A stretch of DNA of 64,000 bases from Paenibacillus qinlingensis. GTDB lineage: Bacteria > Bacillota > Bacilli > Paenibacillales > NBRC-103111. Shown here piece after piece: positions 7,816 through 17,701 of this stretch. The first letter of the stretch is position 1, and each line of letters opens with the position of its first letter. Location: assembly GCF_013204845.1 (NCBI RefSeq), contig NZ_JABMKY010000006.1, positions 186,001 through 250,000 on the forward strand, in the 5' to 3' direction. The notes beneath the pieces were generated by a model. That model did no database searches. It was given only the letters and a program-made list of their open reading frames with translations, and was not told the DNA's origin. The translations under genes and the position numbers were made by a program.

Positions 7816-10122
7816 TTAACTATAACAACGAATTTCATAAATAGAAGCAGCGGGATCCCCATTCGTCGCCTTAACCGTCATGCGAATACGATCACTCTGA
7901 ACGGCTTGATCCAATGTATGTTTCACTAAACGTTGGTAGTTCCCTTCAACAGTTACAATAGTAACCCATTGTTCTTGAACATACGCTTCGATTGTATAGT
8001 CTTTAGGACATTGAGGATCACGGTAGAATGGCTCATAGCGATGGTACTCTTGAAGCAGATGCCCAGGGAATGTCGCATGAATTTCGCGAATAGATTGTGA
8101 ATTCGTCCATTGCAACTGCACATATTGTGGCAGTGGTTGCATGGGATCAGACATCCACATATTCGTAAATTGATGAGGACGCGTTACACCGCTTGTAACA
8201 TGGACGGCTCCATAACTTTGTTGAGCTGGTGCTATGCGGTAGCTGAGTGTACCGCCATCATTTAGATAACGTCGCATTTTTCCGCTGCCCATGTCGTAAG
8301 CAGAAATGTGACCTGGCAGGATACGGTTAGCTGAATGCCATTCAACCGATGGATTAACTCCCAGTTGGAGTTGGATGTAACGGCTGCCAACTGAAGCATC
8401 ATGCCAATTCAGCGGCCATTCCACCCAAACATGTTGCCCAACTGGAACTGTCAAAGTCGTTTCTGCATAAACGATACCCGTGTCTGTTCGATAATCCCAA
8501 ATGTGGTCTACCGGGATTATTTTCGCTGGCAGCTGCTGGGGACGATCCGTGTTGTTGCTCAAGCAGACAGAGATGGTATCTATGCGGCCTTTTTCAATGG
8601 CAATCCATTGCCCGCGTGTGAACGTAAGCGGCTCCGCTTGTTGCTTTCTCGCTTCTTGCGCTTCCTTGGAACGGAAGCCGAATGTGAAATCGTGACTTTC
8701 AGGTCCAACGCCATGAATTGTTGCCGTACTGCTGGCACTAATCGCCGCCTGTTTTGCAAGATCCAACGCATCCTCATTCTTATAGTTAGGAAGGAAGCAT
8801 CCGTCGCGAAGCAGCGATTGCTGTACATTCACAATGTGTTCACCAGACATGTCAGATAGGTTCACTTGGTTACTCAACGCGTAAGCAGCACCTGTACCTG
8901 CTGCTTGCCCCATCAGGGCTGTTGTTGACATAACTCGAACGGTACCAAGTGCAGCGTGGGTAACGCTGACGTTACGTCCCACCATCATTAAGTTGCTAAT
9001 ATCTTTGCTAATCATGATGCGGAATGGAATGCCGTAAGGTCCGCAGTAGCTTTTTTGGGCATATTCGCTAGTTTCGTTATAGCCTTCGGCGCTAGCGGGT
9101 TCTGCTGTTGGAGCCAAGAGTCCTCCAGGCGTGTGAAGATCAACGAACCAACCGCCATAAGCGATTTCGTCCTCGAAGACGGTTCGGTTTTGAATATCAT
9201 GCTCAGTCATGAAGTAGCGGCCGATAATGCGGCGGCTCTCACGTTTGCCTGGAACTTGACCGATCCAATCTAGTGCAAGGTTGGCTGTTTGTTCCTTCAG
9301 AAGCGGGTCGTGATTTTTCATCCAATCCCAAATGCCAAGGGTATGTCTGGTCAGCTCGTGACGAATGTTTTCATTATCGTAAATCGTGTTATAAGGGACG
9401 CCAATCTCAATCCACCAAAACCCAGATTCCGTGTCGTAGAAAGTTCGTCCTTGCTTATAGAAGTAGTCAGCATCTTCGTGATGGATAGCCCAGTCAGGTG
9501 CTTTAAAAGGAACAGGGCGTCCCATATCTTTGGCTCGGAAATGGATGGAGTTACCCATGGTATCAGAGCTGGCAACAAGTGGAGCATGAGGTTCGTTGAA
9601 CTCATCACGCCCCTCGGATCCCCAACGCCATTCGCAGCCAGCCATATCAGCGAGGATGCCGTCTCCAGTACAGTCGATGAAGATATTACTTGTAATTTCA
9701 AGCTCAGTCTCTGCATTTGCGATCACGGCCTTAATCGAGGTGAGTTTACCGTCTGTCACTTGTGCACTGTTGACTGAGGTATTCAAATGGAAACTCAGAT
9801 TTGGCGTTTTGACAGCCATGTCGTACATAACCATATCCCACACACTATTCGTCCAACCATTTTCACGAATTTTCTCATGATTGACAGCTCGTTCTTCAAT
9901 AAGCAGCTCCGAGATAATACCTGTTTCTCTTCCATAGGCATGAAAGGCAGCGGCACCGTGTGGTGTTACGCGAATTTCAGAAGAACTATTGCCTCCAAAT
10001 ACAGGTCTATCTTGAATAAGACAAGTCTTCGCACCATTTCTTGCAGAGGCTACAGCGGCACAAAAGCCAGCGAGTCCACCACCGCACACGACGACATCAA
10101 ACGCTTGTTGAATCGATTTCAT
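7816..10122 (-). CDS. FAD-dependent oxidoreductase (FAD_oxidored family) with C-terminal sandwich domain
   Basis: ATG 10122 is preferred over ATG 10128 because AGGGGG lies 8 nt from the former and 2 nt from the latter. The 768-residue protein opens with a dinucleotide-binding loop (VVVCGGGLAGFCAA), then GGNSSSEIR, and a second FAD contact at FIDCTGDGILADMAG. These fit the FAD-dependent oxidoreductases often found beside sugar importers in Paenibacillus. The last 150 residues or so resemble a galactose-binding-like beta sandwich. There is no signal peptide, so it should be cytoplasmic. It may oxidise a sugar or sugar acid brought in by the divergent importer; the substrate is unknown. Confidence 0.85.
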   Translation of the reverse strand: MKSIQQAFDVVVCGGGLAGFCAAVASARNGAKTCLIQDRPVFGGNSSSEIRVTPHGAAAFHAYGRETGIISELLIEERAVNHEKIRENGWTNSVWDMVMYDMAVKTPNLSFHLNTSVNSAQVTDGKLTSIKAVIANAETELEITSNIFIDCTGDGILADMAGCEWRWGSEGRDEFNEPHAPLVASSDTMGNSIHFRAKDMGRPVPFKAPDWAIHHEDADYFYKQGRTFYDTESGFWWIEIGVPYNTIYDNENIRHELTRHTLGIWDWMKNHDPLLKEQTANLALDWIGQVPGKRESRRIIGRYFMTEHDIQNRTVFEDEIAYGGWFVDLHTPGGLLAPTAEPASAEGYNETSEYAQKSYCGPYGIPFRIMISKDISNLMMVGRNVSVTHAALGTVRVMSTTALMGQAAGTGAAYALSNQVNLSDMSGEHIVNVQQSLLRDGCFLPNYKNEDALDLAKQAAISASSTATIHGVGPESHDFTFGFRSKEAQEARKQQAEPLTFTRGQWIAIEKGRIDTISVCLSNNTDRPQQLPAKIIPVDHIWDYRTDTGIVYAETTLTVPVGQHVWVEWPLNWHDASVGSRYIQLQLGVNPSVEWHSANRILPGHISAYDMGSGKMRRYLNDGGTLSYRIAPAQQSYGAVHVTSGVTRPHQFTNMWMSDPMQPLPQYVQLQWTNSQSIREIHATFPGHLLQEYHRYEPFYRDPQCPKDYTIEAYVQEQWVTIVTVEGNYQRLVKHTLDQAVQSDRIRMTVKATNGDPAASIYEIRCYS

Positions 10123-10139
10123 ATGCATATCCCCCTAAA

Positions 10140-10155
10140 ATTTACTCGAGTAAAT
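10140..10155. promoter_or_regulatory. Perfect 16-bp palindrome, operator O1
   Basis: ATTTACTCGAGTAAAT is a perfect palindrome between the promoter and start codon of the FAD-oxidoreductase gene. An imperfect copy lies 77 bp further upstream. Position and symmetry suggest binding of a dimeric repressor. Confidence 0.65.
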
Positions 10156-10171
10156 AACATTTCATGAGCAC

Positions 10172-10200
10172 ATTGTAGCATCACTTTTATGGCTTGCCAA
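10172..10200 (-). promoter_or_regulatory. SigA promoter of the FAD-oxidoreductase gene
   Basis: On the minus strand TTGGCA (10200-10195) is followed by 17 bp and TACAAT (10177-10172). The promoter sits between the two operator copies. Confidence 0.7.
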
Positions 10201-10216
10201 GTGTTTTCTGATTAGA

Positions 10217-10232
10217 ATTTACACGAGTAGAT
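10217..10232. promoter_or_regulatory. Imperfect second operator copy, O2
   Basis: ATTTACACGAGTAGAT differs from the perfect palindrome at 10140-10155 by two bases. The centre-to-centre distance of 77 bp is close to seven helical turns and brackets the promoter, which would allow a repression loop. Confidence 0.5.
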
Positions 10233-10460
10233 GATTAGGAGATGTGGACGGCTAGTCGTTAAGAAGTAGCGGAACTTGCTGAATTCAGGGAGCTTTTTTT
10301 ATATTTATTTTTCAAGGGAATAATAGGATAGGGGAGAAAGTCAAGATACACAGAAATTCACTCGAAACGAGTGGAATATCACATGTTGTGAAGTACGATT
10401 TCGTGCTATAACTATACAGTTAAGGTAAACAAAATTATTCCTTGTTTGAGGTGGAGAAAT
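10233..10460. other. Intergenic region with a third CACTCG/CGAGTG inverted repeat
   Basis: CACTCG (10359-10364), AAA, CGAGTG (10368-10373) shares the ACTCG/CGAGT half-sites of the two operators but with a 3-bp spacer. It lies about 90 bp upstream of the sensor kinase gene. There is also a CTGAATTCAG palindrome followed by a T-run near 10280-10298. No open reading frame of note was seen. Confidence 0.4.
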
Positions 10461-12248
10461 TTGGCCGGGCAAATCAAACGTTTCCGTTCTATTCGCAGCA
10501 AATTGCTAGGGGCTTTTATTCTCGTCGTTGCACTCCCTACCCTCATCGTCTTCTATCAATACGCGACTAATTCATCCAAATTGTTGGAGCATGAGGTGTA
10601 TACGGCCAATCAGGTACTGGTGGATCAATCGGTAAGCAACATGAATCAGAACGCCGAAAAAATGGTGAAAATGACCTATATGCTGGACTCTCAATTGTTT
10701 ACGACGTTTCAAAACAAAGCTAAGCGCTGGAATCCAGACCAGATAGAGGATATGTTACTATTTATCCAAACTCAGAGGAAGATGCTGAGCTTGCGGGATA
10801 TCCTGCTCGATAACTTTGCTTTCATTGGTGTCGTAGATTTCAAGGGCGATGTGGTGACGACGTTGACGGATTTTCACAGAGACGCTGTTCAAAACATCAG
10901 CAGCGAACCCTGGTATGGCATGGGAATTAAGCGTAAGGGATACCCTTATTGGATGCAGGCTTATAAAATTCCAACAGCATGGGGTTATGTAGAAGGTGTG
11001 CCTAACAAGGACTTTGTTCTCGTCTCCAGAGTGCTTAATGGCGTTGGGAACGTTGATGATTACGGGGTAGTTGTCATTGGCATGGCTATTGATAAATTTT
11101 ATGGTTCGCAGCCCACAAATACTGAGGATTCTACCCAATTTCTAATTTGGGATGGCAGTGAGCGGTTGAATGATTTGAGCGGCAAACTAACCATTTCGTT
11201 AACATCCGAACAAATCAGTGAGTTGAACAAGGATGCCAAGTCAATTAAAAAGATTACAATTGATCATAAAGATTATTTAGTGAATGTGGCTAAAATACCG
11301 CAAGTAGGCGTTTCCGTTGCTGCGCTATTGCCTATGGATCAGTTCCATCTGCAGATGGATAAAAGTAAGAACCGATCTCTTGCCATCATCTTATTCTTCT
11401 ATATTATCGGTCTGTCCATCTTTGTTTACTTATTGCTTCGCTTTACGAAGCCCCTATATTCCCTGTTGAAATCCATTATTTTAGTGGGAAAAGGTGATTT
11501 CAAGCAAAAGGTTCCCGTTGTGGGAAATGATGAAGCCTCTGTGCTTGGGAGTAATTTCAATAGTATGGTAGCCAGGCTGGATGAGCTTGTCCACAATGTG
11601 TCAGAAGAGCAGCGAAAGAAGGAAGAAGCACACTTCCAAGCACTTCAAGCTCAAATCAATCCGCATTTTCTGTTTAATACCTTGAATTCCATTAAGTTAA
11701 TGGCGATGCTCTCGAATACCAACCGTGATGTGAGTGATATGATTACCGCGCTTGGTAAATTGATGGAATTCTCCATGAAACAAAATACCATCTTTGTAAC
11801 GTTACAACAGGAAATTCAGTATCTAGAACTGTATATGATGCTTCAGAAAATCCGATACCACGATGATATTAATATTACGACGCAAGTGCCAGATCAGCTT
11901 CTCGATTGTACAGTATTAAAATTTACGCTGCAGCCGCTTGTAGAAAATAGCATCATTCATGGCTCTAGGCTGCCTTTGCATATTTGGATTGAGGCTGTGG
12001 AATCTGGCGATGATATTCAGATTTATGTGCGTGATAACGGAAAGGGAGTATCCCCGGATAAGATGCAGACGATTCAGAATCAATTAATTCAGGATCACGC
12101 CAAATATAGCGGTATCGGCATGCTGAATGTAGATAGACGAATCAAGCTTCACTTCGGCAGTCAGTATGGGCTTGAAGTCGTTACGCCTGAAACGGGCGGC
12201 ATGCAAATTGTCATCACGATTCCTAATCGAAAGGAGTTGATGGAATGA
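10461..12248 (+). CDS. YesM-type sensor histidine kinase
   Basis: TTG 10461 is chosen because GAGGTGG (10448-10454) sits 6 nt upstream; TTG 10446 would precede that site. The 595-residue protein has a transmembrane helix near residues 20-40, a large extracellular sensor region, a second helix at about 310-330, a HAMP linker, the His_kinase motif QINPHFLFN with phospho-acceptor His402, and an HATPase_c domain with NSIIHG and DNGKGVSP. It overlaps the response regulator by 4 nt. The pair most likely senses an extracellular sugar and drives the importer downstream. Confidence 0.93.
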   Translation: MAGQIKRFRSIRSKLLGAFILVVALPTLIVFYQYATNSSKLLEHEVYTANQVLVDQSVSNMNQNAEKMVKMTYMLDSQLFTTFQNKAKRWNPDQIEDMLLFIQTQRKMLSLRDILLDNFAFIGVVDFKGDVVTTLTDFHRDAVQNISSEPWYGMGIKRKGYPYWMQAYKIPTAWGYVEGVPNKDFVLVSRVLNGVGNVDDYGVVVIGMAIDKFYGSQPTNTEDSTQFLIWDGSERLNDLSGKLTISLTSEQISELNKDAKSIKKITIDHKDYLVNVAKIPQVGVSVAALLPMDQFHLQMDKSKNRSLAIILFFYIIGLSIFVYLLLRFTKPLYSLLKSIILVGKGDFKQKVPVVGNDEASVLGSNFNSMVARLDELVHNVSEEQRKKEEAHFQALQAQINPHFLFNTLNSIKLMAMLSNTNRDVSDMITALGKLMEFSMKQNTIFVTLQQEIQYLELYMMLQKIRYHDDINITTQVPDQLLDCTVLKFTLQPLVENSIIHGSRLPLHIWIEAVESGDDIQIYVRDNGKGVSPDKMQTIQNQLIQDHAKYSGIGMLNVDRRIKLHFGSQYGLEVVTPETGGMQIVITIPNRKELME

Positions 12249-13882
12249 GTACACGAATACTCGTCGTAGATGATGAAATTTTGGTGCGTATCTCCCTCAA
12301 AACGTTGATTCCATGGGAGGAATCTGGTTTTGAAATCATAGGTGAGGCCATGAACGGTGTGGAAGCGCTGACGTTGCTCGAGGAACAACCTTGCCATATT
12401 GTACTGACAGATATTCGTATGCCAGAAATGGACGGCTTGGAGCTTCTCAATCATATTCGTGTGAAATGGCCAAGAATCAAATGTGTGATTTTATCTAACC
12501 ATAACGACTTTGAATATGTCCAAAAAGCGCTCCGTCTAGGAGCTGTTGACTTTATTTTGAAACTAGCATGGACGCCGGAAGAATTGCTGGATAAATGCAA
12601 ACGAATACGGCATGTATTGCTCGAAGAACAGAAGGAACAGCTAGAAAAGGAGAAGCAGTCTTACCGAATGGAACTATTGAACCGGCAATCGACAGAAGTA
12701 CTGCTTAGAAATTTACTAGGCAAGCAAGCCTCTAAGCCGGAAATTGATACACAGATTAGGGGGAATCTGCTTCCTTTATTTCTAAAGGAAACCTATCGTA
12801 TCGTAGTTGTGTCTATTGACCAAAGCGGTCAAGTGATGGAAGAGAATCGCTTTAAAAGCGAGCAGCTATTGATCTATACGGTAGCGAATATTATCAATGA
12901 GATTCTGAGGAAATACGGCAGCAGCGAGTTGGTTGATATGCATAGCGGCAAGTTAGCATTTCTTCATGTTTCAATTACCGATGAGATGCTGCTGGAAATC
13001 CGCTCTGCCGTCAGCAGATTTGCTCAGGTTAGTGTGAGCTTCGGTGTTTCTCATATACACACTGGTGAATATGAACTTCATCAAGGTTTTCTTGAAGCGG
13101 AGAAATCACTGCAAAGACGGTTCATGAAGGATAAAGAGTTTATTTTCTATCCTTCCCAAGAGAAGGAGGAGTCCTTATCGCGCTTAAATCCGCTGCCCAT
13201 CGACAAATGGTGGAGATTGATAGAGACGGGCGAAGTGCCAACTCTACAGCAGGAATTTGTCCTATGGCAAGAATCCTTATTGCAAAAACAACAACTTGGT
13301 GATTCATGGGTACGGGAACAATGGCTGCAGCTGATGCATTATATTAGTCAGAAGCTTGAAGAGGAAGGAAAGGACATTCATGCGCTTCAAGACTATGGGG
13401 GCAGGTTTCCTTTCGATGTGATACGGAATGCAGAAACACTTCAGGAGATCGGGGACTGGTTCTTCAATTGGCTTCCCAACGCGATGGCATATATCCGCCA
13501 GCCGATTCGCCCGATCTATCGTGAGGAAGTACTGGCGGTTATACAAATCATGCAGGACGATTACGGTAGTTCGCTGAAAGTTTCCGATTTGGCTCGAAAA
13601 GTTGGATTTGCTGAAAACTATTTAAGCGTCCTGTTTAAAAAAGAAACAGGTGTGAAGATCGTTGATTTTTTAACGCAAATTCGTATGCAGAAGGCCAGAG
13701 AGCTTTTGCGAAACCCTTCATTGAAAGTTTATGAGATTTCAGAGATGGTAGGCTACACAGATGCAAACCACTTCAGTAAGTATTTTAAAAAGATAGAGGG
13801 CTTATTTCCATTAGAGTATCGTAAACTTGTGACTGGCCGAGGAGAAGTGAACATAGAATTTCCCCCGAACCCCAAAGAATAA
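12245..13882 (+). CDS. YesN-type response regulator, AraC output
   Basis: The 545-residue protein starts with a receiver domain. The acidic pair is at D9-D10, phospho-acceptor Asp56 sits in LTDIRMPEMDG, and Lys106 is followed by Leu rather than the usual Pro. A middle region of about 290 residues links to a C-terminal AraC double helix-turn-helix (about 430-535) with the closing YTDANHFSKYFKK signature. It is translationally coupled to the kinase through an ATGA overlap. Its likely targets are the binding-protein and permease genes that follow. Confidence 0.93.
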   Translation: MSTRILVVDDEILVRISLKTLIPWEESGFEIIGEAMNGVEALTLLEEQPCHIVLTDIRMPEMDGLELLNHIRVKWPRIKCVILSNHNDFEYVQKALRLGAVDFILKLAWTPEELLDKCKRIRHVLLEEQKEQLEKEKQSYRMELLNRQSTEVLLRNLLGKQASKPEIDTQIRGNLLPLFLKETYRIVVVSIDQSGQVMEENRFKSEQLLIYTVANIINEILRKYGSSELVDMHSGKLAFLHVSITDEMLLEIRSAVSRFAQVSVSFGVSHIHTGEYELHQGFLEAEKSLQRRFMKDKEFIFYPSQEKEESLSRLNPLPIDKWWRLIETGEVPTLQQEFVLWQESLLQKQQLGDSWVREQWLQLMHYISQKLEEEGKDIHALQDYGGRFPFDVIRNAETLQEIGDWFFNWLPNAMAYIRQPIRPIYREEVLAVIQIMQDDYGSSLKVSDLARKVGFAENYLSVLFKKETGVKIVDFLTQIRMQKARELLRNPSLKVYEISEMVGYTDANHFSKYFKKIEGLFPLEYRKLVTGRGEVNIEFPPNPKE

Positions 13883-13947
13883 TCCATTCGTTATAGCTGG
13901 TTGATTTGTTATAACTAGATTGTAAAACTTCTAAGGGGGATGAAGGA

Positions 13948-15288
13948 ATGAAACGTACTTTAAAAGTAAGTCTATCGGTCATGTTGATGGCGTCGGTCCT
14001 ATTAACCGCGTGCGGTAAGAAAGAAGAAACAGTTGCAGGCTCGTCTGCGGCTCCAAGTGCAGCAACAGGCAAGGTTGTTAAATTAAAATGGTGGGGCGGC
14101 GTTCCTGAAGAAAACGGTCCTAAGGCTGTTGTCGATGCATGGAATGCAGCGAATAAAGATATTCAAGTGGAATATGTTCGTTTCGTGAATGATGATTCGG
14201 GTAACACCAAATTAGATACAGCTTTGTTATCTACTTCTGATGCGCCTGATCTCTTCGTTTCCTATGGTGACTTCTTGTTGGATCGCCGTGTAAAAGGTGA
14301 CATGGTTGAGCCGTTGGAAGATCTAATTAAGAAAACCAATTTCGATCTTGAAGGTACGATTGGTTCTGAGAATTTGCTGAAAATTAACAACAAGATCTAC
14401 CAATTGCCAGGAAGCAAGGATATGAGATTCTTCGCTTTTAACAAAGCATCCTTGGATGCGGCTGGTGAAAAAGTGCCTACTGCAGACTGGACATGGAGCG
14501 ATTACGCGGCACTTGGTAAGAAGCTGACAAAATCAGGTCAATACGGTACGTTCCTTCTTCCTACGTGGGAGCCAATCGCGTTTGACGTAATTGGGTCAGA
14601 TAAGCCCAATGATCCTTATTACAAAGCAGATGGTACAACAAACTTTGATGCGCCATCGTTCAAAATGGGTCTAGAGCTTCAAAAAGGTCTCCTGGATGCA
14701 AAAGCAATGATGCCATATCAAGAAGCTCTTGCTAATAAGTCCCAACCACAGGACGAGTTGTTGAAAGGGAAAGCTGCAACAGTCTACTCTTCCTTGTATT
14801 TCATTCGATACATCAAAGATGACAAAGCTTACCCAGGTCGTGATTTCAAAGTTGCCTTTGCCCCTACACCACAAATGGAAAAAGGTAAAAATGTGAACAA
14901 CGCCAAGCTTAGCGATTACACGAGCATCAACTCTAAAAGTACCCACAAAGAAGAAGCTATGAAATTCTTAAGCTGGTACTTGAAAGAAGGGAACTTGAAC
15001 ATGGTTCCTGGCGGTCGTATTCCATCCAACAAAAATGTTGATGTGGATAAACTTGCAGATTTGATTATGGGAGATAAATCTCAGTATTTTGACAAGGATT
15101 CTTTCGTTAGCATGCTGAAAGGCAAATACACCCCTACTACTTCCGTAAATACAACTGCAAGCACACAAATTCGTCAAATCTTCATGGAAGAAGCGGAAAA
15201 ATATTTCATGAACGCTCAACCGATTGATAAAACCGTTGGGGCGATCAAATCCCGCTCTGACGAAGCTGTTAAAAGCGCAAAGAAATAA
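13948..15288 (+). CDS. Sugar ABC transporter substrate-binding lipoprotein (importer 1)
   Basis: The 446-residue product has a lipoprotein signal with lipobox LLTAC and lipidated Cys22, then a family-1 solute-binding fold; KLKWWGG marks the first strand. It starts at ATG 13948 behind AAGGGGGATGAAGGA. It would capture an oligosaccharide at the outer membrane face and hand it to the two permeases. A terminator-like hairpin separates it from those genes, so it is probably made in excess of them. The ligand is unknown. Confidence 0.92.
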   Translation: MKRTLKVSLSVMLMASVLLTACGKKEETVAGSSAAPSAATGKVVKLKWWGGVPEENGPKAVVDAWNAANKDIQVEYVRFVNDDSGNTKLDTALLSTSDAPDLFVSYGDFLLDRRVKGDMVEPLEDLIKKTNFDLEGTIGSENLLKINNKIYQLPGSKDMRFFAFNKASLDAAGEKVPTADWTWSDYAALGKKLTKSGQYGTFLLPTWEPIAFDVIGSDKPNDPYYKADGTTNFDAPSFKMGLELQKGLLDAKAMMPYQEALANKSQPQDELLKGKAATVYSSLYFIRYIKDDKAYPGRDFKVAFAPTPQMEKGKNVNNAKLSDYTSINSKSTHKEEAMKFLSWYLKEGNLNMVPGGRIPSNKNVDVDKLADLIMGDKSQYFDKDSFVSMLKGKYTPTTSVNTTASTQIRQIFMEEAEKYFMNAQPIDKTVGAIKSRSDEAVKSAKK

Positions 15289-15307
15289 ACAGGTAACGTT
15301 TATTAGG

Positions 15308-15340
15308 AAGCCGTACTCCTTGATAGGAGTGCGGCTTTTT
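15308..15340 (+). terminator. Terminator between binding protein and permeases
   Basis: GCCGTACTCC pairs with GGAGTGCGGC (one G-T pair) and is followed by TTTTT. Partial read-through would give more binding protein than permease. Confidence 0.8.
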
Positions 15341-15481
15341 CATATAGATAGCGGCATCGCCTGAAACTAAGAAATTCCCTCTATAGAACTTAGGAATTCC
15401 CTCAATCTTCGAAGTTTATGACATTCAGATCATCGTTCAGTACAGCTATAGTAAGAGTACGAGAGGAGAGGTGTAGACAGG

Positions 15482-16369
15482 ATGAAAGAGAAAACGAAAG
15501 AGAGTTTCGCGGGGTATTTGTTTATTCTACCGAATTTACTTGGGTTTATTACGTTTATTTTATTCCCGATGGTATTTAGTTTTATTCTCGTTTTTACAGA
15601 ATGGGACTATATGAAGGGATTGAAGGGACTGGACTTTATCGGTCTTGAAAATATAACTAAATTGCTAGGGGATCATTATGTATGGAAAGCACTTCAGCAT
15701 AATGTCGTGTTCTCCTTAGTGAGTGTTCCGATGGCAATGTTGATCGGACTACTGTTTGCTGCGATGCTGAATCAATTCGTGTTTATGAAAACAGCGATTC
15801 GGACCATGGTGTTCCTGCCTTATATGAGCAGCTTGGTGGCGATGGCTGTTGTTTGGCGGGTTATGTACAATCCGACGGAAGGTCCAATCAACGGCTTCCT
15901 TCATCAAATCGGAATCGCTAACCCGCCAGGCTGGTTGTCGAGCCCAGATTGGTCATTATTCGCCGTTATCATGATGACGATATGGACGTATGTCGGATAT
16001 GCCATGATTATTTATATGGCCGGTATTCAAGGAATTTCTAAGGATATCTACGAAGCAGCGGATATTGACGGCGCAGGTAAACTTAGAAAATTCTTATCCA
16101 TGACGGTACCACTTCTAAGACCGACGACATTCGTTATTGCGATTACGTTAGTCATTTCTTCCTTCCAAGTATTCGCCTCTGTACAGGTTATGAATAACGG
16201 AGGTCCAATGAAATCCTCTTCTGTATTGGCACTCTACATCTATCAACAAGCCTTTGAATTGCATGATATGAGCTATGCCGCCACCGTTTCTTGGTTGCTC
16301 TTTGCCTTCATCTTCCTTATTACGATGATCCAATGGCGGACACAGAAAAAATGGCAGGATCAATATTAA
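15482..16369 (+). CDS. Sugar ABC transporter permease, MalF/UgpA type (importer 1)
   Basis: This 295-residue membrane protein has about six helices and the cytoplasmic EAA loop YEAADIDGAGKLRKF at about residue 190, which contacts the ATPase. It begins at ATG 15482 after a GAGAGGAG site and ends 14 bp before the second permease. The two should form the heterodimeric channel for the binding protein just upstream. No ATPase gene accompanies them. Confidence 0.93.
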   Translation: MKEKTKESFAGYLFILPNLLGFITFILFPMVFSFILVFTEWDYMKGLKGLDFIGLENITKLLGDHYVWKALQHNVVFSLVSVPMAMLIGLLFAAMLNQFVFMKTAIRTMVFLPYMSSLVAMAVVWRVMYNPTEGPINGFLHQIGIANPPGWLSSPDWSLFAVIMMTIWTYVGYAMIIYMAGIQGISKDIYEAADIDGAGKLRKFLSMTVPLLRPTTFVIAITLVISSFQVFASVQVMNNGGPMKSSSVLALYIYQQAFELHDMSYAATVSWLLFAFIFLITMIQWRTQKKWQDQY

Positions 16370-16383
16370 AGGAGCGGAACAAC

Positions 16384-17268
16384 ATGGAGCCTATAATCGT
16401 GAATAGCAAAGCGAACGCCAACCGTGTAGCACAGCGAAGAAACAAGGCTGGCACCATCGGCAAAATAATAGCAACCCTTCTCTTTTTTGCGCTCGGAATT
16501 GGGATGATTATGCCATTTATCTGGATGTTCTCAGCATCCTTCAAGAACAGTGCGGATTTGTTTGAGTATCCCATCCGATGGATTCCAAAAACATGGGATT
16601 TAAGCAATTATGAGAAGGTTTGGAACGGATCCATCACATTTTCTACCTTTTACTTCAACTCCATTAAGATTACAGCTTTCCAAGTCGTTGGTTCATTAAT
16701 TACGAGCTCGCTGGCAGGGTATGCCTTTGCCAAACTGCGGTTCCCTGGAAAGAATACAATTTTCCTTCTCTATTTGGCCACTATGATTATTCCAGCACAA
16801 GTATTCTTCGTGCCGCGGTTCATTATGTTTGACAAACTGGGTCTGGTGAACACGCATCTCGCCATTATTTTACCAGGGATGTTCACGGTGCTCGGTACCT
16901 TTATCATGCGTCAGTTTTTCGGTACATTGCCATCCGAACTCATGGAAGCCGCGAAAGTGGACGGAGCCGGGTATTGGCGAACGTATTGGCAGATTGCGCT
17001 GCCACTTACCAAATCGGCCCTTGTAACCTTGTTGATTCTTACCTTTACATGGCATTGGAATGAATATGAGAATCCGCTTATCTTGCTAAGAAGTCGAGAT
17101 TTATTTACGATTCCATTAGGCTTGACCAGCTTCTCTGATGAAAATGGAACCGATTATCCTGCGATTATGGCAGCGTCGGTATCGGCAATGATTCCGTTGG
17201 TAATCGTCGTAACGGTTTTCCAGAGATGGTTTGTACAAGGGATTGCGAATACGGGTCTTAAAGGGTAA
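16384..17268 (+). CDS. Sugar ABC transporter permease, MalG/UgpE type (importer 1)
   Basis: ATG 16384 follows AAAGGAGCGG with good spacing; an earlier in-frame ATG lies inside the previous gene and has no ribosome binding site. The 294-residue product has six predicted helices, a PKTWDLSNYEKVW segment after helix 1 and the EAA loop MEAAKVDGAGYWR. It is the last gene of importer 1 and is followed by a long hairpin terminator. Confidence 0.92.
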   Translation: MEPIIVNSKANANRVAQRRNKAGTIGKIIATLLFFALGIGMIMPFIWMFSASFKNSADLFEYPIRWIPKTWDLSNYEKVWNGSITFSTFYFNSIKITAFQVVGSLITSSLAGYAFAKLRFPGKNTIFLLYLATMIIPAQVFFVPRFIMFDKLGLVNTHLAIILPGMFTVLGTFIMRQFFGTLPSELMEAAKVDGAGYWRTYWQIALPLTKSALVTLLILTFTWHWNEYENPLILLRSRDLFTIPLGLTSFSDENGTDYPAIMAASVSAMIPLVIVVTVFQRWFVQGIANTGLKG

Positions 17269-17316
17269 TAAGTTTGGCCTGTTAACATATCCGGCAAACA
17301 TTATCAATCTGAGTGA

Positions 17317-17357
17317 CATAGAAAAAGTACCGCAATCACTGTGGTACTTTTTCTATG
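17317..17357. terminator. Long bidirectional terminator
   Basis: A 17-bp stem (CATAGAAAAAGTACCGC against GTGGTACTTTTTCTATG, one G-T pair) has a T-tract on either side. It separates importer 1 from the convergent VC0807 remnant. Confidence 0.9.
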
Positions 17358-17392
17358 GCTATTAGGAAGAGACTCTTGCAGGCTTAACTCCC

Positions 17393-17701
17393 TTAATGTG
17401 CTCTTTTCTTCAGTCCCTTCACATAAGTGATACTCCAGAATACCGCCACTCCAATAATGATAATGGTAACAATCGGGGCTATCACCAAGAATCGATCTGT
17501 CGGCAGGAAGAAAATAAAAAATATTTTCAAGGAAACCTCAAGCAGTAGAACGAAACCCCATACGGCAGTTAATTTAACGAACGTTCCGCGGACAGCTTTA
17601 TTTGTTGTGTATCGTTGCTCTAAAGTAGGATCGTTCATAAATCGTTTCGCAAAATAGTAGAACAATGGTTTTTGAAATATAAGGGAAACGATGATATTCA
17701 C
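17393..17701 (-). pseudogene. VC0807-type membrane protein, C-terminal half only
   Basis: The 102-residue frame resembles only the second half of VC0807-family membrane proteins, including the conserved KPLFYYFAKRF and LTAVWGFVLLLE segments and two or three helices. Family members are usually over 200 residues. The first possible start is GTG 17701, which overlaps the AGGAG sequence, so translation initiation looks poor. A stop (TAG) lies four codons upstream in frame. It is most likely an N-terminally deleted remnant, though a genuine short protein cannot be excluded. Confidence 0.6.

Noticed and set aside
9289..9777. Plus-strand frame of 162 codons inside the FAD-oxidoreductase gene
   Set aside because: Antisense shadow; no start signal and no similarity to a known protein.
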